A DNA stretch of 64,000 bases from Apostichopus japonicus (taxonomy: Eukaryota; Echinodermata; Holothuroidea; Aspidochirotida; Stichopodidae). The stretch's first letter is position 1. Every line of letters starts with the position of its first letter. The notes under the pieces are model-generated. The model saw nothing but the letters and a program-made list of their open reading frames with translations. It was not told where the DNA came from and did not search any database. Position numbers and translations under genes: made by a program. The stretch is from the NCBI RefSeq assembly GCF_037975245.1, contig NC_092573.1, positions 23,653,265 through 23,717,264 of the forward strand. The letters are read 5' to 3'. Of this stretch, positions 24,213 through 64,000 are shown one piece after another.

Positions 24213-24824
24213 ACTAAAACGAATGACAGCGAATGACCGAATGACAATTGACTTTGTACAGGGTAAATTATCATTTGCGAATGACAGCGAATGACAGCGA
24301 ATGACAACGAATGACAACGAATGACAGTGTTGAGTGGAGATAGAATGATTAACGGAGTGGAGTAAATGCGGTTGTTGGTTTTCTGCGCAAAAATGATTTG
24401 AGGAAAATCGCATGTTACGTGGTTGTAGGGTTTTGGTGTAATTTACGGATAGAAACCACAGGAAAGCATTTTGTGTGAGAATGCGCTTGAGTGCTGTGCT
24501 TTTTACCTCTGTAGATTTATATAGAAAGATAACTGAAGCCGTTTCAAGATTATAGTATTGTTAGTTTCTAACAATTAATATTGGATAAATGACGTTAAAT
24601 TTACTTTTGAAAATCAGACTTACAATTTCGCTTACTATAAGGTGCGTTTTTATCTTGTCCGTACTTTACTAGATCTAGATACCCACGAAGTCTGAACTGT
24701 GATATCCGGTTGAAGCAAATGTCTGTGCTGTCATTATTGTCATTCGTTTTAGTCAACGCATTTTTTTAGTGTGTACAACATATTGTCATTCGTTATGTGT
24801 AACGCAATTGTCATTCGTTTTAGT
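24213..24824. repeat. TIR-bounded segment with GAATGACARC tandem units
   Basis: ACTAAAACGAATGAC at 24213-24227 is inverted exactly at 24810-24824 and again at 24739-24753. Near 24270-24330 the word GAATGACARC is tandemly repeated. The right edge directly abuts a Penelope reverse-transcriptase fragment, so this may be an insertion into that element. No target duplication is clear. Confidence 0.5.
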
Positions 24825-24825
24825 A

Positions 24826-25066
24826 ACACCCTTAGAAACTTCGACAGAAAATTTAATGATGTCATGAAAAGAATTAACATGATCAAAGAAAGACTTAATA
24901 GATTCCTCACCATGCGGCCAGACAAAGAATATATATCTTCAATGTATCTATAATAATGTGATGGCTTTAGAGGAGAAGTGGATAGCATGTCCTGTTCCAA
25001 TGCGTGCATAAATATGTTGGCGTAACATGGTGCCATCTTAGTGCTCATAGCGGTACCATTGATTTG
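24826..25066 (-). mobile_element. Penelope-like reverse transcriptase fragment, frameshifted
   Basis: The minus strand reads [20 protein letters not shown], then [14 protein letters not shown], which matches the NGTxMGTKMAPxYA and YRYIDDI core of Penelope reverse transcriptases. After a frameshift it continues [20 protein letters not shown]. The second acidic residue of the catalytic motif is kept, but an E replaces the first D, and both flanks are broken. It is a dead fragment. Confidence 0.8.
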
Positions 25067-25324
25067 GAGATATTATTTCCCATTAAAAGAGAAATAATTA
25101 TTTCCCATTACTATATATATATATTATGTTGACATATTCTGCCTTACTCTAGAAATCAAACATGATGCTAACCAACTCGAAATCATTTGTGATTCCTTAA
25201 GCCGGATCTCTAAAGAGATACTTTGAACAGACTTAATGTTAATGAAATTGAGGTAAACGACAAAGGCAAATGAAGATATATATAATTGAAATCGTAATGA
25301 GTTGGAAAATCAAGACCAGTACAG

Positions 25325-25405
25325 TAAATAAACTTCCAGCCTCCACCGCGATTCGAACCCGGACCTCACGCTGTACATGCGAACACCCTAGCCACTAAGC
25401 TATGG
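25325..25405 (-). repeat. tRNA-derived SINE, minus strand
   Basis: The minus strand shows TAGCTTAGTGGCTAGGGTG (box A region) and GGTTCGAATCGCGG (box B region), then GTGGAGGCTGGAAG. The same family occurs on the plus strand at 43803-43890. Confidence 0.65.
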
Positions 25406-27062
25406 ACTTTGTAAATTTTGTAACTAGGTTTTTAACTTTTTTCATGATCGTTCAAATCAAATTGTTTTGTCATCGCATGCCAGCGACTTTGGAATTTCAT
25501 TATTCACACCTGTTACACAAAGGTGAAATCGTTACCACAGCAACAGATCACTCAGGTAGACGCTTCAACCAATGGGAGACGTGTTAGAGGTATTTCATTT
25601 CGCTGAACGCATACATAGCACACAGCATACATAAAATATCACGTACAAAATCTAATAATTCGACCAGACGTAGATTAGGCTACGTAAAACGGTCGGTAGT
25701 GAAAGTTGTTTACTTTACGCAAACTAAGATTTATTTGCATCTTTCATTTGATTGTTTCAGTTTAACGGAAACATTATTCTTTCGTAGAGATGAATTTAGT
25801 GGCAGGTGACAGTCATTCCCATTATTAGAATACAACTTAGCCCAATTTAAGGTAAGTTTCCTTGGCTAGGCCTAGGCTAGCCTGATATTTAGAAAGGAGC
25901 TGTTTCGCAGGTTTGGCTCACAATCACGTTAATCTTTGCGTTAGGCCATATTTTTCTGTATGAGATGGTTCGTGTGGGTTTGTAATATATTATAAGTAAG
26001 CTAAAGTTAAGCCCAAAGCAAGGTCCTTTATTTGGGCCTATGATCTTTGCTCTGGCATTGAATACAATTCAGGTGATTTGCTTCCATTGGCACATGATTT
26101 CATGAAGACCTGGGATATTGGCCAAAGTCCTTACATTAATGATCGCAATAGGCGAAGCCTAACAGTAACACTGTAACAGTAACCCTATATTAGCAGCATA
26201 GCTTATGCAAGACTGGAGTAATGTGAACCGTCAATTTATTTTGGTCAGAATCTCAGCTTATCAGGACAAAATATACTTATCGTTAACAAACAAAATATAG
26301 CCTAGGCCTACTGAAATTGTGATCAAACATGTGACTGTGCCTTGGAAAACAAGTGCAGAGCTCAATCTAAGCCAACTAAATTTGTTTCAAGATAAGAATT
26401 TCAAAAGCTGTTGACTGATACGGCCTAGTCAAATGAAAAAACCGATTCACAAAAATTTCAGTTTCAAGATTAAACCAAGAAATTGTTCATCTCTTGTGAT
26501 TAAATGATGGAAATGATGTAAACAACATGATTTTTGCATGAAAGAAGGTTGCTTTGGGGCCTACATTAAGATAAAACACAATGTTTGTATTGGGCTAAAG
26601 ACGCTGGAACATACAGTACCATATATGGGTCTTGCTTTAGCTTAATGTAAACTCCTCTCCTAATTTATGAAACCTAATTAACAAATATCCAAGTTTGATT
26701 TTGCCGTACGTTTCGTTTATGTCTTGAACAAACTGCTAATTTTGCCCTTGGATTTGGCAGTTTTTTTTAGTCAAAGTCTGTACAAAAACATTCTTCCATG
26801 CTTTTACGATAATTTATTTAAACTTCAATTTAATAGTTCATCTCTGTGCTTGGGAAGATATTATTAATGTTCTTTGTTTGCAATTTACAAAAGAGGCTTG
26901 TCAGGATTTCAAACCAAAACGTTGATTTAAAGCTGAATGTTTTATTTTTGGCAAGGAGATGCAGTACATTAGCTTTACTCCCATATGAAATGTTTAATTA
27001 ATTAAAATTAAATGTTTAATTAATTAATTAATTAATTAATTAATTAATTAAATGTTTAATTA
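25406..27062 (+). promoter_or_regulatory. Laminin upstream region, possible 5' UTR exon
   Basis: No protein-coding gene was recognised. AATTTAAG followed by GTAAGT at 25852 is a good donor and could end a 5' untranslated exon spliced to the coding exon near 27 kb. Neither a TATA box nor a transcription start can be fixed by eye. A (TTAA)n/(TAAT)n microsatellite (about 26994-27062) lies directly before the first ATG. Confidence 0.3.
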
Positions 27063-27092
27063 ATGAACGTACTTTGCTTTTCAAGAAACAAG

Positions 27093-63331
<36,239 letters not shown>

Positions 63332-64000
63332 GTTATTTTAGCTTTTACTTTTACTTCAATGAAAGTCTTAACTCTACAGAGAAATAGATCAAACAGTATG
63401 GTAAACACTCATATGGATACCAACAAAGGTAGTAAACATCATCCAAATGTGATACTTGAGATGAGATTATATTGGGGGGGGGGGGGGGGATGTTGAAGTA
63501 GGATTTAACTTTGGAAAATAGTTTCTTTCATTTGTGGGTTTTTTGTGATTATTGTTAATATAGTTTAAAATCTGTTTCTTTCTAAGCTAGTTTACTTACT
63601 TCTTCCTTCTCAAGATCATTAAATGTATTATAAGCACCTTGATTATTTCACTGCTATTTGTGTTTGTTATGTATCTATTGCAGTCAGGGAGGTTGGGAGG
63701 GGGGGGGATGTTAATCAGAGATATTAAACATTAAGTGGAAAAACATGCGATGAAATGAAAAGATACACTGTAAGCATAGGAAGTGACTCTACAAGCTTTC
63801 TACTTCAAACAAATTAAAGTGCCTTCCTTTCTTGTCATGATAGGATAGAGTCCATGAGTAATAGGAGAAGAGGAGGCGGGGGGGGGGGGTAAGGAATGTA
63901 TGATATGTGGGTACTTGTGTTTGCCACAATGAGGAAAACATCTTTTTCTTTGTTGCATTATTATCACAGAAGTTGTTTGAGATCTCCTGTAAACCTGTTA
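63332..64000 (+). other. LAMA: Laminin intron 35, partial
   Basis: No acceptor followed by LamG coding sequence is visible before the window ends. G-runs occur near 63475, 63700 and 63880. Confidence 0.6.

Overview
The window is animal nuclear DNA. Its genes are split by GT-AG introns, it is AT-rich with many long (TA)n tracts, and it is dense in DNA transposons of hAT type (8-bp target-site duplications) and TTAA type, Penelope-like element fragments and tRNA-derived SINEs. The main gene is a laminin alpha chain, a basement-membrane protein of animals. The repeat style and gene content suggest a marine deuterostome invertebrate, most likely an echinoderm such as a sea cucumber. That placement is inference and no species is claimed.

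Region 1 (about 1-25.4 kb) is repeat-rich. It carries a small gene family in tandem. Copy A (exons at 5604-5635, 6758-6884, 7203-7415) and copy B (15187-15218, 16358-16484, 16829-16999) encode complete single-pass membrane proteins of 123 and 109 residues. Each has a very short N-terminus, one transmembrane segment, an arginine-rich stretch, and a tail with NPxY and PPxY motifs. Copy C (about 20719-20829 and 21432-21566) keeps only the last two exons. Copies A and B lie in two long homologous blocks (about 1286-12477 and 14466-20718) that differ mainly by transposon insertions found only in A. They are either a real segmental duplication or two haplotypes placed in tandem by the assembly.

Region 2 (25.4-27.06 kb) is the upstream region of the laminin gene.

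Region 3 (27.09-63.33 kb and beyond) is the plus-strand laminin alpha gene. I could place 35 coding exons with compatible reading phases, giving about 2,245 residues before the gene leaves the window. In order they encode a signal peptide, LN domain, laminin-EGF repeats 1-5, a short IVb-like domain, LE6-10, an L4 domain inside LE10, LE11-16, a coiled coil of about 590 residues, LG1 and the start of LG2. LG2-LG5 should lie to the right. The layout resembles the alpha3/alpha5/Drosophila LanA class but is shorter before and within domain IVb. Several tandem repeats in this gene include or abut its own splice sites (exons 10, 11, 13 and 24), which is the most unusual signal I found.

The introns hold complete or decayed transposons, including a hAT element with a frameshifted transposase C-terminus (35018-35921), a 1.5-kb hAT-type element (28415-29925) and a TTAA element (60546-61798), plus SINEs. 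I saw no rRNA, functional tRNA, CRISPR array or bacterial-type operon.
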